From Paraglaciecola sp. MB-3u-78 (GTDB taxonomy: Bacteria > Pseudomonadota > Gammaproteobacteria > Enterobacterales > Alteromonadaceae), in NCBI RefSeq assembly GCF_002835935.1, contig NZ_PJCF01000009.1:62001-126000 (forward strand): DNA of 64,000 bases. The letters run 5' to 3'. The notes beneath the pieces were generated by a model. The model was not told the origin of the DNA. It made no database searches and was given only the letters and a program-made list of their open reading frames with translations. Positions 38,004 to 47,209 of this stretch are shown here, in pieces. The translations under genes were made by a program, and so were the position numbers. Position 1 is the first letter of the stretch. Each line of letters begins with the position of its first letter.

Positions 38004-38814
38004 TTCTATTGACCGCTACGCAAACATGTTTAAACAGCTTGACGCAAAGAATGAAGGTGCGTTTGTGCCTTTTGTTATGGTCGGCGATCCCGATATCCAC
38101 ACCTCTGTGAATATCATCAAAGCATTGGTTGAGGGAGGCGCAGACGGATTAGAATTGGGCTTCCCTTATTCTGACCCTATTGCTGATGGCCCTACCATTC
38201 AAAAAGCCAGCATTCGGGCGCTGTCAAATAAAATCAAAATCGATGACTGTTTTGAAATCATTCGCCAAGTCCGTGAAGCCTATGCCGACATACCTATTGG
38301 TTTATTGTTATATAGCAACTTAGTGCTGAAGCGAGGTATCGAAAAATTTTACCAAGACGCAGCCAAAGCGGGTGTAGATTCGATTTTAATAGCCGACGTA
38401 CCCCTGCGTGAAGCCGACCGTTTTATTGCTATTGCCAAGCAAACAGCGATTAAACAAATTTTAATTGCACCACCCAATGCCAGTGACGAAACCTTTGCTG
38501 AAATTGGCAAAAAATCCCAAGGTTATACCTATTTATTAGGTCGGGCTGGGGTAACGGGAGCCGAGACAGCCGTGACTATCCCTGCCAGTGAGTTAATCGA
38601 CAAACTCACGCAATATAAAGTGGCTCCACCACTGCTTGGATTTGGTATATCAACACCGGTACAGGTGGCAGATGCCATCCAGTCTGGTGCAGCAGGCGCT
38701 ATTTCTGGCTCAGCAACGGTGAATATTATCGCTGAGAATCTCAGCCAACCCGATGTCATGCTCGAAAAACTAAAACGTTTTGTAACAGAAATGAAAGCGG
38801 CTACTCACAAGTAG
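37996..38814 (+). CDS. trpA: Tryptophan synthase alpha chain
   Basis: A 272-residue TIM barrel that splits indole-3-glycerol phosphate and passes indole to TrpB. The catalytic Glu and Asp are in [19 protein letters not shown], and the phosphate-binding loop is in [12 protein letters not shown] and [10 protein letters not shown]. The start lies inside the end of trpB. The last codons fall in a hairpin (38798-38817) that may end part of the operon's transcription. Confidence 0.96.
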   Translation: MINSIDRYANMFKQLDAKNEGAFVPFVMVGDPDIHTSVNIIKALVEGGADGLELGFPYSDPIADGPTIQKASIRALSNKIKIDDCFEIIRQVREAYADIPIGLLLYSNLVLKRGIEKFYQDAAKAGVDSILIADVPLREADRFIAIAKQTAIKQILIAPPNASDETFAEIGKKSQGYTYLLGRAGVTGAETAVTIPASELIDKLTQYKVAPPLLGFGISTPVQVADAIQSGAAGAISGSATVNIIAENLSQPDVMLEKLKRFVTEMKAATHK

Positions 38815-38821
38815 CCGTTTC
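38798..38821 (+). terminator. Hairpin at the end of trpA
   Basis: An 8-bp stem (CGGCTACT / AGTAGCCG) with a four-base loop is followed by TTTCT. It overlaps the trpA stop codon. The short T-run suggests partial termination, so yciI may still be read from the trp promoter. Confidence 0.5.
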
Positions 38822-38848
38822 TATTTACATAATTAAAAGGATATCACT

Positions 38849-39148
38849 ATGTGGTATGTCATTTATTCAGAAGATGTTGAAAACAGCTTAGCTCTTCGCA
38901 AACAAACAAGAGCAGCACATTTAGAACGGATTCAACTATTGGTTGATCAAGGTCGAGTATTGGTAGCCGGCCCCTGCCCCGCCATTGACAGTGAAGATCC
39001 CGGCGAAGCAGGCTTTACCGGTTCATTGGTGATTGCTGAATTTAGTAGTTTAGAAGAAGCACAACAATGGGCAGATACCGACCCTTATGCACTAGCAGGT
39101 GTGTATCAAAAGGTAGTAGTGAAACCTTATAAAAAAGTACTACCTTAA
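38849..39148 (+). CDS. yciI: YciI family protein
   Basis: A 99-residue YciI-like protein with a ferredoxin-like fold. The family hallmarks are [14 protein letters not shown] at the N-terminus, the His-Asp pair in [21 protein letters not shown], and [17 protein letters not shown] at the end. No firm reaction is assigned for YciI; a weak dehalogenase- or muconolactone-isomerase-like active site has been suggested for the fold. It sits 34 bases after trpA, a neighbourhood also found in other gammaproteobacteria. Confidence 0.9.
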   Translation: MWYVIYSEDVENSLALRKQTRAAHLERIQLLVDQGRVLVAGPCPAIDSEDPGEAGFTGSLVIAEFSSLEEAQQWADTDPYALAGVYQKVVVKPYKKVLP

Positions 39149-39166
39149 ATAGTGAACCAGCCTTAA

Positions 39167-39577
39167 ATGAGTTACACACCGAACATTGAATCACTTATGC
39201 CCGCCATCGATTTAAGCGCCATGCGCGCTCAGGGCGCTGGTGGGCAAAATGTGAATAAAGTCTCTAGTGCCATTCATTTAAGGTTTGATATTCAAGTGGC
39301 GGCTATGCCTGAATACGTTAAACAAACGCTGCTTTCAGGCAAAGATAAACGGATCACCCAAGAAGGAATATTGATAATAAAAGCCCAAAGCTATCGCACT
39401 CAAGAAATGAACAAACAGGATGCGATAGACAGGTTGACTGAAGTACTGATGGAGGCTGGCAAACTGCAAAAAGCCCGCAGGGCAACCAAACCCAGTAGAA
39501 ATTCTCAAAAGAAACGAGTAGACAGTAAAGTGAAATCTGGTAGAACAAAAGAGTTGCGAAAAAAAGTTGATTTTTAA
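39167..39577 (+). CDS. arfB: Peptidyl-tRNA hydrolase ArfB (ribosome rescue)
   Basis: A 136-residue release-factor-like protein (YaeJ) that frees stalled ribosomes lacking a stop codon. The catalytic GGQ is at residues 25-27 in QGAGGQNVNKVSSAIHLRF, and the C-terminal tail is strongly basic (KARRATKPSRNSQKKRVDS, then GRTKELRKKVDF), as needed to enter the empty mRNA channel. It follows yciI after 18 bases and may share its transcript. Confidence 0.94.
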   Translation: MSYTPNIESLMPAIDLSAMRAQGAGGQNVNKVSSAIHLRFDIQVAAMPEYVKQTLLSGKDKRITQEGILIIKAQSYRTQEMNKQDAIDRLTEVLMEAGKLQKARRATKPSRNSQKKRVDSKVKSGRTKELRKKVDF

Positions 39578-39634
39578 AACATTGAGTTATTCACCTATTT
39601 GCCGATACAACACTTAAGGTCTGAGGAGTGTTGG

Positions 39635-40090
39635 ATGTATAAAATCAAAGAATGTATGCTTAACAGAGTTATTTTTAGTGTGTCTGCGCTGTTTATTGCG
39701 ATCACTTTAAGTGGCTGTATGCAAAGTAATGCTGCCACCACTGATAGTGCAACCACGACTTTGCATAAGCCGCAAAAAGTCATTACAGATAACACCCTAA
39801 AAATCGTCAACGCGGCATTTTATCAAACATTTGTTTTAGGTGAATGGCGCTATAAAGGTGCCCGAAATCGTGGTGGTACCATCAACGCCTATATCCAAAT
39901 CCCCGGGCCATTGGATATGAGTAAAGAAGTCCAAAAATCCTATCTACAAAAAGCTATTTGTCCATCATCTGCAAACACTAGTATGTGGAACGAAATAAGT
40001 GGCATTCCTCTGAGTGTTCATATCTATACCCACAAACAAAAAAATAGTCTACATGTCAATTGTATCGACCCTTTTATTAGAGCCGGATAA
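39635..40090 (+). CDS. Lipoprotein of unknown function
   Basis: From the ATG at 39635 the product is 151 residues with a lipoprotein signal whose lipobox reads LSGC (hydrophobic core VIFSVSALFIAITLSGC). GAGGAG at 39623-39628 supports this start; a longer TTG-initiated reading from 39599 adds 12 residues before it. The mature part is polar (YKGARNRGGTINAYIQIPGP) with two Cys residues near the C-terminus that could form a disulfide. No family is recognised. Confidence 0.7.
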   Translation: MYKIKECMLNRVIFSVSALFIAITLSGCMQSNAATTDSATTTLHKPQKVITDNTLKIVNAAFYQTFVLGEWRYKGARNRGGTINAYIQIPGPLDMSKEVQKSYLQKAICPSSANTSMWNEISGIPLSVHIYTHKQKNSLHVNCIDPFIRAG

Positions 40091-40207
40091 CGTTTTTCTA
40101 GTTAACCTGAACTCTGGTTAAGACGTGCCGCTTCGTTTAAACTCAATTCAGCTAAAATTCAGCCCCAACAGATTAGTCTTGTAACCACTTTAAACAGGAG
40201 TGGTTAC

Positions 40208-40756
40208 ATGAAATTATTAATAACAAGCGCGTTACTATTTTTAGCTTTTCCTACTTTAGTGCAAGCTAAGCATGATCCTAGTTATCAAAATAATCACCAA
40301 CATAGCCGTGGTGCATTCAAAGCTAAGGTGATTAATGCAACTCCTGTCTACAAATACCTGACAGTCCGCCAACCACAAGCATACTGCGAACCAGCAGTGA
40401 TACATTCAACTCATCGCCACTCTCATGATAATCGGTCTCATAATAAAAGTGCAGCCATAATCGGAGGAGTTTTAGGTGGTGTGATTGGCCATGCAGCTAG
40501 CGACAACAACCACAAAGGTTTAGGCACAATTGTAGGTGCTGTGATTGGCAGTTCATTAGGGCATAACATCGGGTATGCTAACAACAATCACACTCGTAAC
40601 GTGCAAATTAAACAACAAAACTGTGTGGTTACATCCAGTAAGACCAAGAAAATTCGGGTATTAGATGGGTATAGAGTGACTTATCGCTCACAAGGGAAAA
40701 TTTACCGAAACTTTAGGCAAGATAAGCCCCAAAAGTATATGCGTATTGATTACTAG
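40208..40756 (+). CDS. Glycine-zipper 2TM domain protein
   Basis: A 182-residue exported protein: signal peptide MKLLITSALLFLAFPTLVQA, a His-rich linker (HRHSHDNRSHNKS), then the glycine zipper AIIGGVLGGVIGHAASDN and GTIVGAVIGSSLGHNIGYANN, as in 17-kDa surface antigen and similar outer-membrane proteins. The C-terminal part (IRVLDGYRVTYRSQGK) resembles the usual end of that family. The His-rich patch may bind metal. It probably inserts in or associates with the envelope. Confidence 0.8.
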   Translation: MKLLITSALLFLAFPTLVQAKHDPSYQNNHQHSRGAFKAKVINATPVYKYLTVRQPQAYCEPAVIHSTHRHSHDNRSHNKSAAIIGGVLGGVIGHAASDNNHKGLGTIVGAVIGSSLGHNIGYANNNHTRNVQIKQQNCVVTSSKTKKIRVLDGYRVTYRSQGKIYRNFRQDKPQKYMRIDY

Positions 40757-40860
40757 GTAAAATGTATGTTCAACATATCACCAAATATAATGATAAGAAT
40801 AGCAATTACTTTTAAGTCAATTGATGATTGGGGTAAACTAGAATTTGAACAACAACTAAC

Positions 40861-41148
40861 ATGAGCAAAACTTTGAAGCAGAATCCTTACATTAGATTTT
40901 TAATTATTTGTTTAACAGCGATATCGTTAAACAGCTTAACGGTTTCCGCTCAAGACACTCAAGCAGCGCCAAAAACCAAATCTGATGCGGCAAAACAGGC
41001 TCAACAAAAAGTCAGCGGTAGGGTGTTGAGAGTGGATCAAAGTAAGAGTAAATATCGAGTCAAAGTGTTGCAAAAATCTGGACGGGTTGTGTCTGTTGAT
41101 GTTGACAAAAAATCAGGAAAAGTGAGTCAAAAGAAAAAAAAGGATTAG
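40861..41148 (+). CDS. Small PepSY-like exported protein
   Basis: A 95-residue protein with a signal peptide (FLIICLTAISLNSLTVSAQ) and a PepSY-like segment KYRVKVLQKSGRVVSVDVDKKSGKV, ending in a Lys-rich tail. PepSY domains are thought to modulate proteases or signalling in the periplasm. It lies 69 bases upstream of a two-component system on the same strand, an arrangement often seen with PepSY proteins, so it may feed into that sensor (inference). Confidence 0.75.
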   Translation: MSKTLKQNPYIRFLIICLTAISLNSLTVSAQDTQAAPKTKSDAAKQAQQKVSGRVLRVDQSKSKYRVKVLQKSGRVVSVDVDKKSGKVSQKKKKD

Positions 41149-41217
41149 ACAGGTTTTCGTAACCTTGGAAGAAAATCGTCACCAGCAAGATAAACATAAA
41201 GGAAAAATAGGCTCCCA

Positions 41218-41892
41218 ATGCGCATATTAATAGTAGAAGACGATAGCCGATTACTTACCCAGCTTGACATATTACTGCAAAAAAATGGTTACAGCGTGGA
41301 CTTGGCAGACGACGGTGCCAAAGCGTTATTTTTGTTACAAGAACATACCTATGACTTGGCCATCATTGATATAGGACTGCCGGTAGTCGATGGTTTTGAA
41401 GTGATCCAAAAAGCGCGTAAAAACGATGTCAGTTGCCCAATATTAATCTTAACCGCTCGGGATAGATGGCAAGAAAAAGTGGAAGGATTAGATGCAGGGG
41501 CAGATGATTATCTGACCAAACCTTTTCACAACGAAGAATTGTTGGCGCGAATTAATGCACTAATACGCCGCGCCGCAGGTAAAGCACACCCCACTATCGA
41601 AAAAGGCCCCATCAGCCTTGATACCTTAAGTGAAGAAGTGACAGTGAACGGCCAATTTATTGAGCTCACCGCATACGAATACAAAGTATTAGAATATCTG
41701 TTACTCAATCCTCAAAAAGTAATTTCTAAAACCGAATTAACCGAACATATCTATGATCAAGATTTTGACCTAGACAGTAATGTCATTGAAGTATTTGTAG
41801 GACGCCTTCGTAAAAAGATTGACCCTGATGGCACTATTAATCCTATTGAAACACTCCGTGGCCGAGGATATCGAATCAATCGTGAGCTCTAA
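41218..41892 (+). CDS. OmpR-family response regulator
   Basis: A 224-residue response regulator. The receiver domain (residues 1-115) has the acidic pocket E7/D8/D9, the phosphorylated D51 in LAIIDIGLPVVDG, and K101 in DDYLTKPF. The C-terminal winged-helix DNA-binding domain begins near residue 130 (GPISLDTLSEEVTVNG, VFVGRLRKKID, TLRGRGYRINREL). It is closest in style to PhoP/QseB-type regulators. The cognate kinase gene follows 17 bases downstream. Confidence 0.92.
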   Translation: MRILIVEDDSRLLTQLDILLQKNGYSVDLADDGAKALFLLQEHTYDLAIIDIGLPVVDGFEVIQKARKNDVSCPILILTARDRWQEKVEGLDAGADDYLTKPFHNEELLARINALIRRAAGKAHPTIEKGPISLDTLSEEVTVNGQFIELTAYEYKVLEYLLLNPQKVISKTELTEHIYDQDFDLDSNVIEVFVGRLRKKIDPDGTINPIETLRGRGYRINREL

Positions 41893-41909
41893 CTTAATTA
41901 GAAACCCTA

Positions 41910-43241
41910 GTGCATAACCTGTCCCTTAGAGTAAGGAGTTTTGCTGCCGCAGTGCTTGCGTTGCTGATTTTTATTCCTCTTACTGCGATAACCTTAGAGC
42001 AAGCTTTCAACGGCAGTTTGAGTCAATCAATGTTGCAACAGCTGCGGGTTCAAAGCTTAACCTTAATCTCTGAATTTGAATTAGATAACACAACTAGCCA
42101 AGCTCAGATGCCTGAACAGCTATATAATGATCAATTCAATATTCCAGACTCTGGCTTGTACGCTTTTATTCAATCCCACGATGGCGTGTTATGGCAATCA
42201 CTGTCTACTCTCAATTGGCAGCAACAACCTGAATTTGTTGCGCCAGACATAGGCGCTGAGATATTTATTGAAAATTTTTCGATGCACAACAGCTACTTTT
42301 TATATGCTTATACCGCTGAATTTGAATCGTCAGTAGGTTACCAGCCAGTGAGTTTTTATATCCTACAAGATAAACAAGTGTTTAATACCGAGAAGAGTAA
42401 ATTTGCCAATACCTTATGGAATTGGTTAGGGCTGATTGCGCTGTTATTGCTTATCTTGCTATTGGTAAGCCTTAACGCTGCTTTGCTACCCATAAGCAGA
42501 CTGAATAAACAAATACGCCAAGCTGAAAGTGGCCAACTGAAACGCATCGACCAGCACTACCCACCCGAACTGGAAAAACTCAAAAGTAGTATCAATAATT
42601 TACTGGATACCGAACAACAACAGCGCAGTCGCTACAAAAATAGCCTAAGCGATTTGGCCCATAGTCTTAAAACCCCCTTAGCGGTATTATCTGGAACAGA
42701 AGGCTTACCAGAGCAAGCTCAAGAGCCTATTAGTCAAATTAACCTACAAATACAGCGGCAACTCAAACGCGCCGTTGCGGGTACTACAAGCACATTCGAG
42801 CAAGCCGTTCCTATTATGCCTGTGGTCGACAAATTGTTTAACGCTATGGACAAAGTTTACGCCGACAAACACTTAACCCTTACCCATGATATTCAACATC
42901 AAGCATTAGGCTTTCACGGCGATATAACTGATTTGATGGAAATATTAGGCAATGTGTTAGACAACGCCTGTAAAGCTGCCGTCAAGCAAGTCACACTTTC
43001 AGTGTTAACTAGCCTGAATACATTACTGATCCATATTGAAGACGACGGCCCCGGCATACCAAAAGATAAACGCGAACAGTTGTTAGAAAGAGGCACCCGT
43101 TTAGATAGTTATAAAGAAGGTCAAGGCATAGGCATGGCCGTGGTGGCAGACTTAGTCTCTGCTTACCAAGGTCAACTCGAAATCAAACAGAGTGATTTAG
43201 GCGGAGCTAAACTCACGTTGATTTTTCCTATCAGAGTGTGA
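41910..43241 (+). CDS. Membrane sensor histidine kinase
   Basis: A 443-residue sensor kinase, partner of the preceding regulator. Two transmembrane helices (about 11-29 and 170-190) flank a periplasmic domain of about 140 residues. The phospho-acceptor is H251 in DLAHSLKTPLAVL, followed by the ATP-binding boxes ILGNVLDNACKAA (N box) and IEDDGPGIPKD (G1), GQGIGMAVV (G2). Domain order resembles PhoQ-type kinases. The GTG start has a weak ribosome binding site, so a slightly different start is possible. The signal sensed is unknown. Confidence 0.9.
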   Translation: MHNLSLRVRSFAAAVLALLIFIPLTAITLEQAFNGSLSQSMLQQLRVQSLTLISEFELDNTTSQAQMPEQLYNDQFNIPDSGLYAFIQSHDGVLWQSLSTLNWQQQPEFVAPDIGAEIFIENFSMHNSYFLYAYTAEFESSVGYQPVSFYILQDKQVFNTEKSKFANTLWNWLGLIALLLLILLLVSLNAALLPISRLNKQIRQAESGQLKRIDQHYPPELEKLKSSINNLLDTEQQQRSRYKNSLSDLAHSLKTPLAVLSGTEGLPEQAQEPISQINLQIQRQLKRAVAGTTSTFEQAVPIMPVVDKLFNAMDKVYADKHLTLTHDIQHQALGFHGDITDLMEILGNVLDNACKAAVKQVTLSVLTSLNTLLIHIEDDGPGIPKDKREQLLERGTRLDSYKEGQGIGMAVVADLVSAYQGQLEIKQSDLGGAKLTLIFPIRV

Positions 43242-43381
43242 AAATCACTAAAATGTGCCCTGTTTATCATATTAACGTTCACGACAAAAAATTAAGCTAT
43301 TGATTTAAAATGAATTTTCAACTGGCATGCTATCTGCTTTATTTTTTAAAAATATCAATCACTAAAAAGTAGGAAAGCAAC

Positions 43382-44032
43382 ATGGCCGTAATACTCGAAG
43401 ACAGACCGATTGAAACCGTACGTGAAGAAGTTATCGATACCCTGATTTATAACTACAGTCATGGCGTGATTTCTAGTGAAGCATTTGAGCGCAGGCTCGA
43501 TCAGGCCATGGCAAGTCAAAACCATCAAGAAATAGTCAATTTAGCAGCAGATTTAGAACACACTAGTGATCCAGAGTTTAGCTCGCAAAAAGAGCGTCAG
43601 TTCAACGTCAACTATGCCGCGAGTGACAATGACGAAACAGATACCATAGTCAATATCCTTGGAGGATCCGGTCGCAGCGGCCAATGGACAGTGCCACGAG
43701 AGATAAGAATTATTACTATTTTTGGAGGGGCTGATATCGATTTTACCGACGCTATATTTACCACTCCCAATGTCACCATAAAAATATTATGCCTGTTTGG
43801 TGGTGATAATATTTATGTACCAGAAAACATCAACGTCGTTTCAAAAGCGTTTTGCATTTTAGGCGGCATAGATAATAAGGCGCCTTCCATTGCGTCGCGA
43901 CAAGCCCCTACCCTGACGATCGAAGGATTAGTATTATTTGGTGGTTTGGATATCAAGATAAAACGCACCATAAAAGAAAAATTTGTCGCCTTCGCCAATC
44001 AAATGAAAACCATGTTTAACGACCGTGCTTAA
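43382..44032 (+). CDS. LiaF-like / DUF1707-type cytoplasmic protein
   Basis: A 216-residue protein. The first 70 residues (REEVIDTLIYNYSHGVISSEAFERRL) resemble the DUF1707/SHOCT-like oligomerisation region, and the rest is a beta-solenoid like the C-terminal domain of LiaF (IVNILGGSGRSGQWTVP, TIFGGADIDFTDAIF, CLFGGDNIYVPEN, LFGGLDIKI). LiaF-type proteins restrain envelope-stress signalling in Firmicutes. No membrane helix is seen here. It lies 140 bases after a two-component system, which suggests an envelope-stress role (inference). Confidence 0.75.
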   Translation: MAVILEDRPIETVREEVIDTLIYNYSHGVISSEAFERRLDQAMASQNHQEIVNLAADLEHTSDPEFSSQKERQFNVNYAASDNDETDTIVNILGGSGRSGQWTVPREIRIITIFGGADIDFTDAIFTTPNVTIKILCLFGGDNIYVPENINVVSKAFCILGGIDNKAPSIASRQAPTLTIEGLVLFGGLDIKIKRTIKEKFVAFANQMKTMFNDRA

Positions 44033-44325
44033 GAGTCACTGTGGATAACGAGTAAAGAAAAACAAGGCGTATTATGTAAGAATTGTCTCAATCCAAGTGT
44101 GTTCTATAGACCTGGCATAGAGCTTATCCTTGCTATACTCAAATAAACTGCATAAAGTTTGTTACATTGGGTGATTTTTACGCGTAGTAAGAACTCAAAA
44201 TAACAATAACTTTCTCATTGTTTCAGCTCACTTTATGTTTTATGTAGATTAAAAACAGAAATGATGAAAATTCTGGCCATGCAGTCTCACATAATCAAAC
44301 AATTCAATCGCCAAGGTGGCTCGTT
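44033..44325. other. Intergenic region, about 290 bases
   Basis: No open frame or strong hairpin was found between the LiaF-like and LETM1-like genes. The right end holds the AAGGTGG ribosome binding site of the next gene. Confidence 0.45.
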
Positions 44326-44766
44326 TTGAAGCACTATATTACTAGGATAAGCCAATCCATTAAGCGCCATAATTCTGCTGCAAAACGCAAGGCACTTATG
44401 CCACTCAAACATGGTTTATTGGCCGTTAAACGAGGGTTAGCCCAGGAAACCCGAGAGACCAAGATCATGCTGATCACCTATCAGCGATTCACTAAAGGCC
44501 GAGCGAGCAAGCAGGAAATGCAAGAAGCGAATAAACAATTTATTGATGTTATTCGTGGGCTAGGATTGGGGGTACTTGCGGTCTTACCTTTTGCGCCAAT
44601 CACTTTACCTTTTGTTGTCAAATTGGGGGAAAGAATAGGGGTGAATGTATTGCCCAGTGCATTTATGATAGATCCTCAGGAAGATGAAATTATCGATATT
44701 CAACAACAAATTGAAGTAATAGTTGAGTCAGACAGTGTGTCCCACCCTATTGACGATAAACTATAA
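44326..44766 (+). CDS. LETM1-like protein
   Basis: A 146-residue protein whose centre matches the conserved LETM1-type segment: MLITYQRFTKGRASKQEMQEA followed by GLGLGVLAVLPFAPITLPFVVKLGERIG, a hydrophobic helix broken by prolines. In mitochondria LETM1 is a cation/proton exchanger or its regulator; bacterial short versions are uncharacterised. The TTG start at 44326 is supported by AAGGTGG six bases upstream. The acidic tail (IDPQEDEIIDIQQQIEVIVE) is not part of the core. A small unknown gene lies 220 bases downstream. Confidence 0.72.
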   Translation: MKHYITRISQSIKRHNSAAKRKALMPLKHGLLAVKRGLAQETRETKIMLITYQRFTKGRASKQEMQEANKQFIDVIRGLGLGVLAVLPFAPITLPFVVKLGERIGVNVLPSAFMIDPQEDEIIDIQQQIEVIVESDSVSHPIDDKL

Positions 44767-44986
44767 CCATTCTTAATTTAACGTCGAGAGAGGTTACTAG
44801 AGGACGTCTTTAAAAGACTAGGCTAAGTGTATCAAAGTCTTCATCACCTCGTTTATTCTGTTCCTCAGATTATTTATTTACATCACTTTTACCCATTACT
44901 AAAGTCAGATTGTCATAATCTAGGTCGTTGTATAGCTCAGAGATAGCGCATATCCTTGATGTATACAAACTAAACGGTTAGGGCAT

Positions 44987-45412
44987 ATGCAAGCAACACC
45001 AAGCGTAAAAGAGCGTAAACCACTTATTCGGCAAGCCATTATTTTTCAATTGAAATTGGGCTTAGATGCACTGCGCGATATTTTGATGAGCCCAGTATCA
45101 ATCATACTGGTAATAACGGATATCGTTATGGCGAATAACCATCAGCAAAGTTATTTTATACGTCTAATGCGGCTAGGGAAAAAAAGTGATCATTGGATTA
45201 ATTTATTTGGTGTTGAGTTAGCCAACACAGAAGATCAAGACAATGAAGTCGCTTCCGATAGTAATGTTGATGACTGGTTTACAAAGATTGAAGAGGTGAT
45301 CAAAGAACAGCAAGTAGATGGCAAATTGAGTCAATCAGGGAAGGAAAAACTTCAGAAATACTTTAGACGAATCAATCAATCCACAGACAAGCCAAAAGGT
45401 AAGGAAGAATAA
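44987..45412 (+). CDS. Conserved-looking protein of unknown function
   Basis: A 141-residue protein. The first 60 residues contain an amphipathic stretch with a hydrophobic core (AIIFQLKLGLDALRDILMSPVSIILVITDIV) that could associate with the membrane; the C-terminal 70 residues are acidic then basic (VDDWFTKIEEVIKEQQVDGKLSQ) and helical. No family is recognised. It follows a LETM1-like gene on the same strand and is the only neighbour that might work with it; this is inference from position alone. Confidence 0.55.
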   Translation: MQATPSVKERKPLIRQAIIFQLKLGLDALRDILMSPVSIILVITDIVMANNHQQSYFIRLMRLGKKSDHWINLFGVELANTEDQDNEVASDSNVDDWFTKIEEVIKEQQVDGKLSQSGKEKLQKYFRRINQSTDKPKGKEE

Positions 45413-45637
45413 AATTACGCCAAATGAGCTAATGTGTGTTCGCACAACACCGATCCAAAAAAACTTAAGTCTGCCACTGGTCATAAAAATAACGGCTTTG
45501 GAACTGAAAAGAGTCAGGCCAGTCTGAAATCAGCCAATGGTATCTCATAGACAACATTCAAATTAGGACTCAATTCCCATCTAGTAAGTGAGCCGAATAT
45601 TAACCAGCACAACTGAGTCCTTTTCTTTTCCTTTGCT

Positions 45638-46729
45638 TTAAGATCGAAGCTCTTGCTCTTTTTCTTTCTCTTCAGCCAAAGCGTCAATCTCATGAATCAC
45701 CGGTTCACCACTATCGCTGGCTAATAATAACGCGACCCAGCGTGTATCTGGGCTAGATTCTAAGGCTATTTTGACTATCATAGTTAAAGGTACCGATAAC
45801 AACATACCTACTGTCCCTAACAACCACCCCCAGAAAATCAAAGATAAAAACACCACCAAAGTCGACAAGCCTAAACCACGTCCCATATAACGTGGCTCGA
45901 TAACGTTGCCCATGACCATATTCGACACCACAAAGCCCAATGCGGTAAACCCCGCAGTGGTAGGGCCCAATTGTACAAAAGCTAATAACACTGCAGGTAC
46001 AGCAGCGATGATAGAGCCAATGTTGGGGATATAGTTAAACAAAAAGGCCAAGACAGCCCATAACAAAAAGTGATCAACACCTAGAACATATAACCACAGG
46101 CCAATGATTAGGCCGGTGCCTAAACTGACCAAAGTTTTAATCGCTAAATAATTTTTAACAGAAACTAAAAACTTGTCAATTTGTTGCATTTTCATACTGG
46201 GATCATCCAGCGCAATATGAATTTTTTTGGGTACTGATTCCGCCTCAAACAACATAAATACTACTATCAGTAAGATCAGTAAAAAATTTGTCAACACACC
46301 GCCTAAGCTCGATAATAAGTTAGTCGCCATGTTCATTGCTGCACCGGGGTCCAAATAAGAAATTAAGGCATCCTTATTGACTATAATATTGACCTTATCA
46401 AGCTGACCTATTACCCAAGCAAACTCTTCAACCAATTGTTCTCTATATTTAGGTAGGTTTTGACTAAATTCATTCATCGATTGGCCAACTAATGCAGCCA
46501 AAATCAATCCAAATACCACTATAATCAGTATGACTAGTACAACTGCTATAGCTCTGGGCAGTTTATATTGATTTGCCCAAGTAATAATAGGGCTACAAGC
46601 CATAGCGATAAATACTGACAGTAAAAATGGCACGACTATCGCACTAGCGGCTTTAACACCCGCTAAGATAATGACTAATGAAGCCATTATGAGTAATATC
46701 TTGACGGAACTTTGTGATTTGATTTGCAT
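45638..46729 (-). CDS. AI-2E family transporter
   Basis: A 363-residue membrane protein of the AI-2E exporter/PerM family. About eight helices are visible; the conserved cytoplasmic-membrane region includes FLFNYIPNIGSIIAAVPAVLLAF and the family signature GNVIEPRYMGRGLGLSTLVVFLSLIFWGWLLG. E. coli members were linked to autoinducer-2 export, and others act as Na+/H+ antiporters, so the substrate is not certain. It diverges from folX with 87 bases between them and stands alone on its strand. Confidence 0.9.
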   Translation of the reverse strand: MQIKSQSSVKILLIMASLVIILAGVKAASAIVVPFLLSVFIAMACSPIITWANQYKLPRAIAVVLVILIIVVFGLILAALVGQSMNEFSQNLPKYREQLVEEFAWVIGQLDKVNIIVNKDALISYLDPGAAMNMATNLLSSLGGVLTNFLLILLIVVFMLFEAESVPKKIHIALDDPSMKMQQIDKFLVSVKNYLAIKTLVSLGTGLIIGLWLYVLGVDHFLLWAVLAFLFNYIPNIGSIIAAVPAVLLAFVQLGPTTAGFTALGFVVSNMVMGNVIEPRYMGRGLGLSTLVVFLSLIFWGWLLGTVGMLLSVPLTMIVKIALESSPDTRWVALLLASDSGEPVIHEIDALAEEKEKEQELRS

Positions 46730-46816
46730 ATGAAGTTTCTGAACGAATAACTTGTGAGCAAACTAGCAGATCTGTATGGTATTTTATAGCGCATAATAAA
46801 AAATTATAGGAAGGAT

Positions 46817-47185
46817 ATGAATCTAAATCCCGCTACAATTAGGATTAAAAATTTACGTTTACGGACTTTTATAGGTATTAACGACGATGAAATTGTGAAT
46901 ATGCAGGATGTCGTCATCAACGTAAAAATAAGTTACCGCGCAGATCAAGCAACAGATTCAGATGAAATGGACGATGCCCTCAATTATAAAACTATCACCA
47001 AAAGAATTATTAAATTGGTTGAAAGCAATCGATTCTCTTTACTTGAAAAACTCACTGCGGATGTACTTGCCATCGCTGCAGAGCATCCTAGGGTCAACTA
47101 CGCGGAAGCAGAAGTGGATAAACCCCACGCCTTACGTTTCGCAGATTCTGTTTCTTTATGTTTGTCATGTAACAAAAATGGCTAA
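46817..47185 (+). CDS. folX: Dihydroneopterin triphosphate 2'-epimerase
   Basis: A 122-residue tunnelling-fold enzyme that epimerises dihydroneopterin triphosphate. It aligns closely with E. coli FolX ([62 protein letters not shown]). The conserved Glu and Lys of the pterin site are in SLLEKLT and VDKPHALR. It lies 24 bases upstream of yfcH, the same pairing as in E. coli, where the biological role of the product is also unclear. Confidence 0.93.
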   Translation: MNLNPATIRIKNLRLRTFIGINDDEIVNMQDVVINVKISYRADQATDSDEMDDALNYKTITKRIIKLVESNRFSLLEKLTADVLAIAAEHPRVNYAEAEVDKPHALRFADSVSLCLSCNKNG

Positions 47186-47209
47186 TACAAACATTTTACT
47201 AAGGAAGTT

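Noticed and set aside
44925-44990. tRNA-like start (TATAGCTCAGAGATAGCGCA)
   Set aside because: It resembles a D-arm only. There is no acceptor stem pairing and no GGTTCGA-type T-arm downstream, so it is not a tRNA.
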